Assembly (NCBI GenBank): GCA_023053545.1
Contig: JAKZAN010000002.1
Location: 11,280,790-11,344,789, forward strand
Source: Lepidurus packardi
Lineage: Eukaryota > Arthropoda > Branchiopoda > Notostraca > Triopsidae
DNA: 64,000 nucleotides
Reading direction: 5' to 3'
Shown: in pieces, positions 11,108 through 22,300 of the stretch
Layout: every line of letters begins with the position of its first letter
How positions within the stretch are numbered: the first letter of the stretch is position 1
Notes under the pieces: model-generated
Databases searched by the model: none
What the model saw: only the letters and a program-made list of their open reading frames with translations
What the model was told of the DNA's origin: nothing
Program-made: the position numbers and the translations under genes

Positions 11108-12494
11108 ATGGAGCAGCCACAAATCATATCCTATATTGAGCAAGCTGAACCTTTTACCCTTTTCGATGTTCAGTGGGTTCCTTCTTCGGCCCGACTAGTA
11201 GTATTAGGAACATTACCAAAGGGAACTGGAATCCTCAAAATATATGAACTGTCCAAAGGCTCCCTTAAAGTTCTGCAAGAAGTAAACTCATCTTTTATTA
11301 TCTTTATTAGCTTCTCATGATTATTATCTGTTTCTAGGTGGAACATCCGTCTGCTTTTAAATGCGGAACATTTGCTGCTTCTTCCCTTGAGGAACGTCAT
11401 TTGGCAACAGGGGATTTCCAGGGAAAATTAGAGCTCTGGTAACTGTAAACCAAAGTTAATATCTGTAAGTAACATTATGCTGTGAACTTTCAGGGATTTG
11501 GAAAATACATCTAGTCCAGTTTACTCTGCCAAGGGACACCACGAAATTATTAACGCTATTGATGGGATTGGTGGAACTGCAGGACAAAGCAGTCCTCGTA
11601 TTGTAACAGGAGGACGAGATGGTAAGTTTTCCGTTACTAGAATTACTACTATACCTTGTATTTTGAAATGTGTTTTTAGGTTCCGTACAAGTATGGGACC
11701 CTCGCGTGAAAGATAAGCCTGTAGCCAAAATGGAACCTTCTGCAGGCGAAAAACGACATGATTGCTGGAGTGTAGCATTCGGTAAGGCAAATTATAAACC
11801 CCCCAAAAATTGAAGGTTTTTGCTGAAGGTAATTCCCTTGATGATTCTTCGCGCATGGTGTGCGCCGGGTACGACAATGGAGACGTCAAGTTATTTAATC
11901 TGGCGCAGATGAAAGTAGAATGGGAAACAAATCTTGGGCAAGGCGTTTGTAGTTTGGAGTTTGACCGTAAGGACATCCAAATGAACAAGCTACTAGCCTG
12001 TACGCTCCATTCTGGCTGCCATGTCTTCGATATGCGAACGCAACATCCCCAGTTTGGTTTCGAATCCTTAAAACAAAAAGTCGGTTTAGCTTCACCCAAT
12101 TTTCTTAAATTAAAACTGTCCTTCTTAGGCGCATAATTCGACTGTTTGGATTGGGAGGCATTTACCCCAGAATCGAGATGTTTTTGCAACCTGTGGAGGC
12201 AACGGATCTATTTGCTTATGGGAATAGTAAGCTGCCACTAAGAGTCGGAAATAGACAATTGAATAATTTTTCCTTTAACGTTTTAGCAAATACCCTGACA
12301 AGCGAACCACTACACATAAAGACGGTACCGTGTCTGGCGTGGCTGGAAAAGTGAACCTATTACAGGAAGTCGGCGTCGCGCCACAGCCGATTACATCATT
12401 TTCTTGGAATAACGATAAACAAGGGTTAGCCGCGTGCACTAGTTTTGATCAATTGCTTCGAATATTAATTGTTACGAAACTTAATACTGTGTAA
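11108..12494 (+). CDS. DNAAF10: WD-repeat protein WDR92 / DNAAF10 (dynein assembly factor)
   Basis: Seven exons with matching phases: 11108-11281, 11338-11438, 11494-11621, 11680-11781, 11829-12079, 12129-12226, 12287-12494. They give 353 residues; the human protein has about 357. It is collinear with WDR92 throughout: [21 protein letters not shown] at the start, then [77 protein letters not shown]-like [27 protein letters not shown], and the end [16 protein letters not shown] in near-human form. Known role: a cytoplasmic WD40 beta-propeller that works with the R2TP chaperone complex to pre-assemble axonemal dynein arms. The donor after exon 5 (GTCGGT at 12080) is weak and intron 4 is just 47 bp. 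This implies the animal has motile cilia or flagella, for instance in sperm. Confidence 0.95.
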
Positions 12495-13759
12495 AACACC
12501 CCGTTTCCCATGGAATGCAACCATAAGTAAACCTCGACGCTCAAAATTCTTACAAAAATTCCCTGGGTTCTTTGTATAAAACCCTGACGTTTTGCTCATG
12601 CGAAGATCGCTAATGGAGCTTAGAAATTTTTCGCACGAGTCGCAATGGAACAAGGATTTTAGGAGTAAATCGAAAACTGCGATTTACCCTGTTTGAAGTG
12701 CAAAGCTAACCCGGCGCAACAATCCAATTGCTTCAAAGTTATGAAACAAAAATGTGCTAAAGTGTAAAAAAAAGGGTACAGGGAAAGCACAGTGGTCTAA
12801 CTTGATTTTACGGAAGGGGAGTCTGCGTTAGTTTCCGGTTTTAACACCGAGTACAGAGCTGGTGGATTTGCATCAATTATGTTATCAGAATCCTTACCCG
12901 GATAAAATTAGAAGTGGCTCATTCATGCAATATTCCATACAAACTGGTTCAAAACGAGCAATCAACGGGGAAGGATTAGACCACCGTGGTTTCCTATACC
13001 CGTTTTCTTTGGACACAATAGTACACTTGGAGAGGTTAAACTACACAATAATGTAATACAAACAAAGTAAACGCATGGGATTCGAATCAGGTGGGGAAAC
13101 GTATCGTTCCACGTAGCTTTTTGTGTGGTTTCTGCGTAGTTTTTGATGTTTGAAACCATCTCCGGATAGGAAGCTGGCGGTTTTCGTCTTGATAAAACAA
13201 AAAAAGGGGGATCTGACACGCTAACGGTCATGTAAAGAGAGATCATTTGACATTACAAGGTAAAATGGGCTTCCCCTTAGCGAGAAATAAGATGTAGGCC
13301 TAAGTGTCGCACAGTCAATTACTGCACTCGAATAATTCCCCTCTTCATGCCAGGTAATATCACAATTGTCTTCTTATTTTTATCTTACCTTGCCTAGAGC
13401 TAAGCTTCATACAGTATACAGCTTCACGCTCCCAATTTCTCCCAACATTATAATTAGACCTAGATTTCATTATCGTTTTCTATTTCTCTGTACATGTGCC
13501 TTACAAATAGAAAGAAACCTGTTGGTATATTTGCCTTTTAACGCTAATTGGTGAAATATTCAAATACGAAACTTTAAAATTGGCAGTCGAAAGGATGCTT
13601 CTCCTTCACGTAATTTTGAAAAGATAAACCGCACGCACGGTGTGGTGCAACCCTAACCTACGCAAGGCTCGTGTGACCACATTTACCGCAACTTGCGCTT
13701 GCGGACCTTGAGATCCGTCATACCTCAAACGTCATTAGAAACGGAGGGTGATTTTTACT
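12495..13759. other. Intergenic, no gene recognised
   Basis: This should include the WDR92 3' UTR. Short open frames at 12862-13056 and 13366-13554 have no recognisable content. A tRNA B-box-like sequence on the minus strand near 13080 lacks the rest of a tRNA. Confidence 0.4.
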
Positions 13760-13808
13760 TCATACGTTCAAAGATACGTTCATACGTATGAACATACGTT
13801 CATACGTT
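13760..13808. repeat. ATACGTTC cluster with a 16-bp perfect palindrome
   Basis: ATACGTTC-type units occur several times in direct and inverted order. The centre, GTTCATACGTATGAAC at 13778-13793, is a perfect palindrome. It lies about 325 bp upstream of the first IL-17-like start codon and may be a binding site for a dimeric factor or a chance local repeat. Confidence 0.6.
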
Positions 13809-13867
13809 ACTCGTGGCTCCTAAACTAAATGTGGTTCGATGCGGTAATTAAGAACGATCATATAAAC

Positions 13868-14004
13868 GGGAATCCCTTAGAGCTTTAAATAACAAGGTTT
13901 TCAGAAAATGTCCCGAAATTGTCCTGGAGCTCAGCAACGGGGGAAATTTCATATTGCTGGGCCTTTTACATCGCTTTTGCCCATTTCGTAATTTGTTATA
14001 AATA
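13868..14004 (+). promoter_or_regulatory. Promoter of the first IL-17-like gene with kB-like sites
   Basis: Elements in order: a kB-like GGGAATCCC at 13868-13876; the motif AAAATGTCCCGAAATTG at 13905-13921, nearly repeated in the second cytokine promoter; a kB-like GGGAAATTTC at 13941-13950; and a TATA box TATAAATA at 13997-14004. An initiator-like TCAGT sits about 30 bp downstream near 14029. The ATG is at 14119. The TATA box and start spacing look convincing. Rel binding is inference from the motif alone. Confidence 0.6.
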
Positions 14005-14118
14005 GCGTTTCTCTCTTCTCTAAGGTAGTCAGTGCTCGAGTAACAACAATTTCTTCAAGCTTTCACAACTTTCAACTCTCTTTGAATATAACTTCAGAGC
14101 AGCTAAGTTTAACTGAAG

Positions 14119-14631
14119 ATGTCTTTTAAAAGTGTCGTACAAATAATTGCTCTACATAGCCTACTGCACTTGACCCTAGTATCATCCTTCCCACATTTGG
14201 CAACTTCCATTGAAGACCCTGAACAACACCAAACTGACAGAGCGCCAATTTATAACGATGCTATGGACAAGAAAGTTGACAATTCAACTCAGCATCGTGA
14301 ACAGCGGGATCTTCCTAACTTACCAAATTGTAGCCACGACATCAAATCAATGGATATCCATCCCAATAGCCATTTAGGACTCCGAGCCAGCTGTCCGTTT
14401 GTCGTAGAAATGGATATGAATCACCAGCGAATTCCTGAAATGATCCTCGAGCTTGTTTGCAGTGGTTGTGGGACCTGTATCGGTCCCCACCAATCTTGCA
14501 AGCAAATCTACATGCGTATGCAAATATTCGACAAAACCAAGCAGACGAAAACTACGGAAAGCTTTCGCTATGGCTGCGTTTGCATGTCCAGTGCCAACAA
14601 TCCAGTGGCTGGTAACGAGTTTCGCAACTGA
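14119..14631 (+). CDS. IL17: IL-17-like secreted cytokine, copy 1
   Basis: Intronless frame of 170 residues. Residues 1-23 form a signal peptide with a hydrophobic core (IIALHSLLHLTLVSS). A propeptide-like polar stretch follows, then the cystine-knot cytokine region. Visible family features: RASCPFVV, then DMNHQRIPEMILELVC matching the IL-17 signature (Asp, Arg, Pro, Ile, Glu, Cys), CSGCGTCIGPHQSC, KQIYMRMQIF, and the terminal FRYGCVC matching the conserved GCxC ending. In animals IL-17 dimers bind IL-17 receptors and signal through Act1-type adaptors to NF-kB. The copy at 15550 has the same layout, so this is a tandem duplicate. The start is the first ATG after a good TATA promoter. Family assignment rests on pattern and Cys spacing, not on a search. 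Confidence 0.85.
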   Translation: MSFKSVVQIIALHSLLHLTLVSSFPHLATSIEDPEQHQTDRAPIYNDAMDKKVDNSTQHREQRDLPNLPNCSHDIKSMDIHPNSHLGLRASCPFVVEMDMNHQRIPEMILELVCSGCGTCIGPHQSCKQIYMRMQIFDKTKQTKTTESFRYGCVCMSSANNPVAGNEFRN

Positions 14632-15315
14632 ACTGAAACCGTTCGCCAAAAAACATTCCTAAAAGGCTTGTTGGAAGCCACAACCAGCAAACGTTCATGG
14701 GTTAAATTGTTCCAGGTTGTAAATATTGTTTTTGAATCTCAAAACTTATTTCTTTGCCGTCCATGGTTCCTGTTTGTATAGATAATATTTTTATAAAATA
14801 GCGCGTGTGTGATTTGAAAAAATACATATACCACACTTAAAAACAATGGTAACGCTTTAGTAAAGATAGACAGAAGAAAGATAGCAATATACTAGCAGCT
14901 TACATGAGTGAAACATTTGTCACTCGGTCTTCCTACGTTTCTTTAGCAAGAAAATACACGCTTAAAGCTATTAAGAATTATGTAACATCAAGAGAATTAA
15001 TATTATTAAGAATTATTAGACAATTACAAGACAATTAAAGACCCGAAAGATGGGAGAGATTGCTAGGAAATTAAGGGCCAATTCTGGACCAGAGACACGT
15101 ACCGGCAGAAATTTAAAAAATACATATAAAAATAGGTTAAAAATAGAAACGAACGTGTTTCTTTTCTGTGATTGCTAAATCTCAGATATATACGTACAAG
15201 CACTGTTTGAAGTGTCGAAAGTTAAGGCTGCAACAATACATGTAACTTAGGAAATAAAACACATACCGCACCCGCAGCGAGCTTTCGGGAGGGCCTGTAA
15301 ACGCACGGGTTATGT
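14632..15315. other. IL-17-like copy 1 3' region and spacer
   Basis: An AATAAA at 15253-15258 could end the copy 1 transcript, giving a 3' UTR of about 0.6 kb. No AUUUA-rich cluster of the kind that destabilises vertebrate cytokine mRNAs is visible. No other gene is seen. Confidence 0.4.
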
Positions 15316-15421
15316 AAAATGTCCCGAGATCGGGGGAGGAAGCCCAATGTGCGCTCGGGGAAAACTGGCTTTTCTTTTCCCTTTACGTACCACGATCTCC
15401 CTACTCAATTTCGCTTAAATA
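15316..15421 (+). promoter_or_regulatory. Promoter of the second IL-17-like gene
   Basis: The motif AAAATGTCCCGAGATCG at 15316-15332 matches the copy 1 promoter motif at 15 of 17 bases and at nearly the same distance from the ATG (234 against 214 bp). A kB-like GGGGAAAACT lies at 15357-15366 and a TATA-like TTAAATA at 15415-15421, 129 bp from the ATG. The shared order suggests common control. Confidence 0.55.
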
Positions 15422-15549
15422 CCGGTTGCTTTTAGAGTACCAGTATTAGATTAATCTCAATCATCAGCACCTACAGAGCTACAAGTTTTTTTTTACATTA
15501 AACTTTCTATTCTTTTTAATTCACAGTCACTTATTATTATTAAATTAAA

Positions 15550-16056
15550 ATGTTTAAACTTGTGCTACAAAGTGTGCTGCTTCTGCTGTGCCTCCTGCAA
15601 TTGGTCCAACAATCGCATCAGAAGGTGAATTATCGCAAACGTATATCAAGAATGGCTGATACTACGACGCAACAACGTGGCTATGAAACCGAATTTCCAA
15701 AAATGCTAGTCCCTGAACCGAAAAAATGCAGCAAGACGTACCCGGAAATTTTGCAACTAAGCCTGAACTCTACCGACGGAGCAAGAGCCACGTGCCCCTT
15801 CGTCGTCCTCAATAAGACTGATGCCACTCGAATTCCTGAAACCATCACAGAAGTTATCTGCAGCAATACGTTAGCTTCTGGGATCTGCGGCGCGGACAAC
15901 TGTTGTAGGCAAATTGAAATCCAAATGGAAGTAGTTTACTTATCCAATACTTCGAAGAAGGAGTACATACCAGTTCGCTATGGCTGCGTTTGTATGTCGA
16001 ATACCCCCAACCCCGTAATCGGTATTGCGTATACGAATAAACCAAACAGTGATTAA
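15550..16056 (+). CDS. IL17: IL-17-like secreted cytokine, copy 2
   Basis: Intronless frame of 168 residues, stop at 16054-16056. A signal peptide (LVLQSVLLLLCLLQLVQQ) is followed by a basic stretch (KVNYRKRISR), possibly a processing site. The cytokine core aligns with copy 1: RATCPFVV, DATRIPETITEVIC, CCRQIEIQMEVV and VRYGCVCMSNTPNPV. The segment between the third and fourth Cys is longer than in copy 1 (SNTLASGICGADNCC). Copy 2 adds a CC pair and has one Asn in each of two N-glycosylation sequons (NSTD and NKTD). It is convergent with THADA, about 320 bp away. The copies are clearly diverged, so the duplication is not recent. Confidence 0.85.
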   Translation: MFKLVLQSVLLLLCLLQLVQQSHQKVNYRKRISRMADTTTQQRGYETEFPKMLVPEPKKCSKTYPEILQLSLNSTDGARATCPFVVLNKTDATRIPETITEVICSNTLASGICGADNCCRQIEIQMEVVYLSNTSKKEYIPVRYGCVCMSNTPNPVIGIAYTNKPNSD

Positions 16057-16373
16057 AAAACAAATTCCCTAACTTCCGCAACAAGTCCAAAATTCCGACC
16101 AATGGCTGTTCAGAAACAACTCGCCTTTAATACCGTTTTAGGAATTTTTGTTCGCTAAACCATGTTAAATTATCTGTAAACAAGCCAAGCTCAAAGTCAT
16201 GTGTTCCTATACGATGTGTTCGCTCAAAAGATCAAATTCGAGACGAATTGAAACTTTTGCTTTTCTAACTATAATTTGTAACATGTAATGTGCCAAATAT
16301 ATATGATGCTTAAAAGCAAAGCAAATCTAAAACAGACACTTTTTATTCTTATAACTTTTTAATTCTTGCACTT
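16057..16373. other. Convergent 3' spacer with THADA poly(A) signal
   Basis: This holds the copy 2 3' UTR (+) and the THADA 3' UTR (-). A minus-strand AATAAA at 16342-16347 lies just beyond the THADA stop and is its likely poly(A) signal. Confidence 0.5.
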
Positions 16374-19300
16374 TTAAGGGGTATCAACGCAGTTGTAGGC
16401 AAAGTGGAAAAACACTGTAATTATGCGTAGTGATCGACTGCAGCAATAAGTTTCTAAAACCAACGCTCTTTCACCGCCCGCTTGACTAACAAGTTGGGTC
16501 AATTCCTCCACACGAGCTTGCAAACAACGAACAAAATCAACCAATTGAAAAGTCAACCTACCTTTCCATAAACTTTCAAAACTTTGAACGTAACGATCTT
16601 GAAACAGGATCCTAAAGAAAACTGCACTTATGTTCGATTGAAATGACCCTTCGAAGTTCCTCTCTTCCTCCCAGGTCGCTGGTAGGAAGGACGTAGTCGT
16701 ACACGGTATTTCCAAGGCCAAAACTTGTCGTAAAACTACATCAGCGACAAGACGGGGCTCGTGGTAACTGTTAGTCTCACCTTTACTAAACACCAAGCTT
16801 AACTGTTCAAGCAAGTGAAGAAGAGAATGAGACAACAGTAAGTATTGTGAATGAGACCTTAAACATTAAAAGTAAATTATGTCACATACCTCGCTAGTTT
16901 CGACATCTTCCCATGTGAGTACAAGGCTTATCAAACTGAACCAATAAAGAGCAGCATGTTCCTTCGCTTTTACTGCCATGGCTACATACACTTGAACAGC
17001 AGTTTGGAAGGCTGTTACCTGATTCAAATTCGTTCGACCGGCCAAGCCCGCCACGACTTCTACGGCAGCGTTCCGAACAGTCCACTCCGCATCCAGGAGT
17101 AGATTAAAAAGTGCCATCCATACCAAACACGTTGCATAATCTTCATAAAAACAATCATCAATGCGAGAGTTTCGTTGCTTAAAATAGGTTAAGCAAGGTC
17201 AAAATTATACTAAGCTACAAGGTACCTTGGTTTTGCTGGAAAAGCGAACATTCTCGAAGAATTTGAGCTAAGGTCACTCGAACTTCCGTCGTTTCTCCGT
17301 CAGCGCGACTTAACAGGAAGACTTGCTCCGCCCACGGTAAGCCAACAGCCGTGACGTAAGTCTCTTGGCGGGAAATTATGAGACTGGTCAATTCTAAGAC
17401 TCCGCGGCGAAGGTTTGCGTTGGAGTTGGATCTCAATAACGCTAAAATTACCAAGACGTCTTCAGGAGACACGTGATGATTTACGCTTGGGGATTTCAAA
17501 CAGTAGCAGTACACTTTCAAAAACAAGCCAAGAGCTTCAGGGTGAGTTTCTAATGCCATATTTTCCCTAATCGCTCGCTTAATTAGGCTCGACTGAATGA
17601 TCATTTTCTCTTTATCTAAAGCGTCGAGTATGGCTAATCGCACTTCATATGTTGGATGCTGCAGTAATCTAACCACAGAACTTTCTTTCTTGTCCCCCTT
17701 GATTGTTAACCACCAAGCTTCGACCGCTTTCGCACAGGCCACGGGTTCACCAGAAAGCATATTCTCTTCCATACCGCTTCCTAGTGTGGTATTTTGATTG
17801 TCAATGAAACTCAAATTTCCCAATTTGATCAGTAGAATAAAAATATCCGTTATCACGGTTTTCACTGCGGGACAGGAAGTTTTGAGCGCATCATTCCATA
17901 ATGCAACACCGGACTTTCTTAACACTGCCTTTATGCATTCGCGTATCCGTTCATGAAAGCTTTCATATTCTTCCAGCAATGATCTAACCTAAATTACAGA
18001 AAACAATGTGATGTGAGAACTTCTGTGAGATAGGCTAAAACTATTATTACATAATTATATAAGTCAACACCTCAGTCAACTCGTATATACTGGCACCTAA
18101 ATAAACTATCAAATGTTTTACAACTTTTTTAAATAAGTTAACGAAAAACATAAGCTCATATAACAATGCACTTGAGTATTCCATTCTGCAACGCAGAAAT
18201 TTATCGCGTATAACGTTTCAACAAGGTTTCCAGTAAGTCTAAGAGATGTCACCTGCAGTAACGTGCCGTGAAGTGAATTCTGTTGATTCGCGAACGTTGT
18301 TAACCGGTTAAGAAGGCATTCCAATGTCTCTACGAGCTTTTCTGAAGGTAAAATCGATGTTAATGCCGCCGCAGCGCCCACTCTTAGCTTCCAGACCCGA
18401 CTATGGCAACATTCCATCACCAAACTAGCCAAAACATTACTCTATTGTCCAAGAAAGTAATAATCAATTTCAACTTCTATGAAAAAGGAATGTGAAGTAC
18501 CTGTTGGGTCCACTGACTGTCCCCAACTGATGGAGTAAGTTTGCCCAATATGAGCAAAACCGGGTACAAGGCAGGTTCTAAGGACTTTTCCAAATTCTCG
18601 TCATTCAAATGCCCAACACTGGTAGTTAATTGCTGCAGTAGAAACGGAAGTAGAACCGGATAGCGTACAAAAAAGAGTCTCAAGCACAAACGGTTCTTTT
18701 TCGAATTTTCATCCTTGTCCCTTTTAACCCCAAACATGCGGGTCATTAAGGCGGCGAACAAGAGAGTTGAAGAATTCCGCACCGCCCATTGGGAATCCGC
18801 AAAACCGGTAATTGACAATTTGACGCCTTCGGCTACGTAGGGGATGACAGCTTCTGCAAACCGCGAATCGCGAAAGAGAGCTCGCAGAATATTCAGACTA
18901 TGTACAGACGAGGTCGGATCTTGCCGAGATTGAGCCATCGTCAATAATCGCGCCATGATTTGATTAAAGATACTGACGTCCTTGTTTTCCACCACGCTTG
19001 GCGCTAATAAGGCCTGAAGTTTTTAAATAAATTACTAACGAACTAACTTAACTTAGTTTTAACGCTTTAGTTAACAGTGACATAACCAGAGTAAATGTAC
19101 TAATTTATGAAAGAAGAATACTTGGAGCATGAAGGGCAATCCAGCACTTCGGCGCGTGACTGTGACGCTAATTGTCGAACTTCCGCTGGCAGTCATTAGC
19201 AATTCCTGAATCCATTCATGTGATAATGCTTTCAATCGGCTATTGTTTGACCTTATAAAATACAAAACGCAGACTTTTAGACTCGTGAATAACAATAATA

Positions 19301-22300
19301 ACAGTAGTAATAATAATAATCAGCGAAAGAACTACCTGTAGAGGGCGGAGCAGTATTTGCAAAAACCAGCATAGGCTTGTTCAAACGCTCCACGATGCAT
19401 AATATCTGACAACATCGACATGAAAAGCCTGCCAATTTCCACGACGGCGTCCATGTGTAAATGAAACGCATTTCCTTCGCTACAGAGTTCCTTCTCGGCT
19501 GCCGTAGTCCAAATGGCGATATCACCCAAAAACAAGGCTACCTGAATAAAGTATCTTTTAGGGAACATCGGGGTGATTTGGATTGTGTTCTGAATAAATA
19601 AACTCAAACGAGTAACGCAAATTACCCAGCACTGCACGCTGATACGTTGCTTAGTTAAATCTAGTACAATTGATGAAAAACGTGATTACTTCTTTTATAT
19701 TCCTCCAACAGCAAACCAGTAGCATTTGCGAGCTCACAGTCCGCTGCTGTAACGGCTGTATTGCTTCGGTATCTTCCACAAATACTCCCTCCACATCGTC
19801 GTCAAACTCTACGGGTAAATAACCCTCAGGTGAGGAGTTATTGACGACCGGTCCGACAACTTGGCTTATATTCTTCGCTAAATTCACCAAATTAACCACT
19901 AATGTTCGCCAGTGTTCACCATGGGTACGTTTTCTAACAGAGTAGGTTCAGCACGTTGGAAACGGTCAACTTCAATCAAACTGAACCAGTACCTGTTGTT
20001 TTTATCGGCTAAGATCTGTCGTAAGCATTGCATCAAACCATACATAGGGGCTACAGATGCTGCTTCTAATAAGCTTTTTGAAGCGACAACCCATTCTTCT
20101 CGCAGTAACGCATACAAGATGTACGTCACTGAGTACAGAACGTCGTTTCGGACCGCTATGGAGCTGGCCAAGGCAGGATGTGTCAACACCTCTCGTAAGA
20201 AGGACGAATTCGCTGAATGTAAGATCCATCGCAAGTAACACGAGGCTGACGCTGCTTCTGGAGGTTTGGCGCTGCTAGCAAATTGGAGACTTTGATTCCA
20301 AAACTGTACGTAAATATGAGTCTCTACCTAGAAAAAAATGACGATTTGCTTCAAATTCCGCAACAAGATTGTTAAGATTGAAATACATTAGTGAAACATG
20401 AAGACTTCAATAGTTGCAACGCCATCTCTTGAATATTCTCATAAGTATCATGAAAGCAACTCAGTAAAAGTCGCATAGAATTCGAGTCGAAAAGATACTT
20501 GTTCTCAAATAATAGTGTTTTGGAAGCCGAGTCCACGAAAACTGTATCAAAAAGGTTTAAAATCTGTAAGGCAGATCCACGTCGTGTGATATTCATTCCG
20601 GGCAACAATGAATTCCAGCACAGGTGAACTAATTGCTTCAGAAATTCGCGATATGCCTCTACGCATCGCAAATTGGTCCCTTCCAGCTTCTTTTGCATGA
20701 GCAATCCACCGTTTTTTATCTTCATGAGAAGCTGTTGGCGATAAAAAGAAATCGTTAGAACGAATTTGAACCAAAACACGGATATGTGTGACCTTCTTCA
20801 AATATCCAAACAATTGATGCAGGAAAGCAGACGAAGGAATCGCCATGTTGTCCTGAATAAACTCCTTAAGTAATTCCAATTCAGCAGATCCCAGCTTTTC
20901 GGTAGTTTTCGGTCCTTCGACAATCATGCCGAATGCCAATAAACGAATCTACGAAGAAAGGGGTGAATTGTAGAACTACGTCTAAATGCTGGTGACGAAT
21001 TTCGGATTACGTGATCTTGGCGATGCTCCAGGGCTTGTTGCAAAATCTGCCATCCCAAAAGACCCTTCCATTGACTCGTGGGTTCCAAAACTTGCCTAGT
21101 CTCTTCAAATAGGCCCCTTTTCTTGCACGTATACAGAACAGGCACGATAATCTCCAATTCCAAACCCAAATCTTCCCCTTGTTCTATCAACAAGCACACG
21201 ACATACTTTGCCATGCTACGATCGCGTTCAACCGCATGCTCCAAGCATTCTTTGAAATCTGATTGACTGTCAGCCTTCATATACTTAAGTAAGAGTTGAA
21301 TCCATCTTTCGCGCCATAACTCGAGACCAGCTTCCTCAAAATTGGCCAGCATCAACGCACAAAAACCGTCCTTAGCCTAATAACAGCGACTTCGTAAACT
21401 GAACTTTGGAGCGCTTCCTGTGCATTAAGCGAATATAATTACGTGACTAGAAGTCGAAGGATCCAAGGAAGCTTGTCTGAGAAGACTCTCAGGTAACGAT
21501 GGTTGATGGGCAAGTACGAAATCTGTCCCTTCAACGTCGACGAGGGCTTTCAAACCCAGTAACCTTGCCCGGTTAAGAAGCTGGATAGAAGACGAGGGCA
21601 AAACATAGTCGAGAACTTCCTGGAGCGCTATTTGATACTCGCCTATTCGCCCAGATTTCCTTTTACGGTACATCTGATTAATTTACGTGGGTGAAAATCT
21701 TTTACTTGAAGGCAAAACTTGCCGATAGGTTCTCATCATATTGACCAGGATAGCTTGTGCAGCGTGTCGGATTTGGTCGGTAACGCTTTCCAAGCTTTCC
21801 CACCAATACGCCATGATTTCTTGACGGTTTTTTTCAGAGCAGACTTCGCTAATAAATTTACTGTACTTCTCATCGCTCGATTTGGAGAGCAAACTTGCCA
21901 CTTGCTCACTCCACATTTCCACAGTTCTAGCCACATGAAGCGAAACAGAATGGCTACTTCCAGATCTGTTTGACGAAACCAAACCTTTAACCTAAACTTT
22001 ACTTTGTTTGAACAGAAAATTTACGTTCGCTGACAAAACAAACATTGTTGCCATATCCAAAATACGATTGTCTTGCTTCTTTGGTTAGCGTAAGTGTCGA
22101 ATAGCAAATTTGGAGGGAATACGGATAAAATGGCAGCGACGCAATGAATCCTTAAATCCGCTTTGGGCTTCTGAGTGAATTCAAAAGTACGGGTACACGA
22201 ATCCGGGTCAATAGGTGTTTCGATGCTCGATTCTTCCTCATCAGATAGCCCGCGTAATAACTAGTACATAGTATTCATAAAGTTTACGCATTACATAATC

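Noticed and set aside
13060-13160. tRNA-like B box on the minus strand
   Set aside because: No matching A box, anticodon arm or acceptor stem could be folded.
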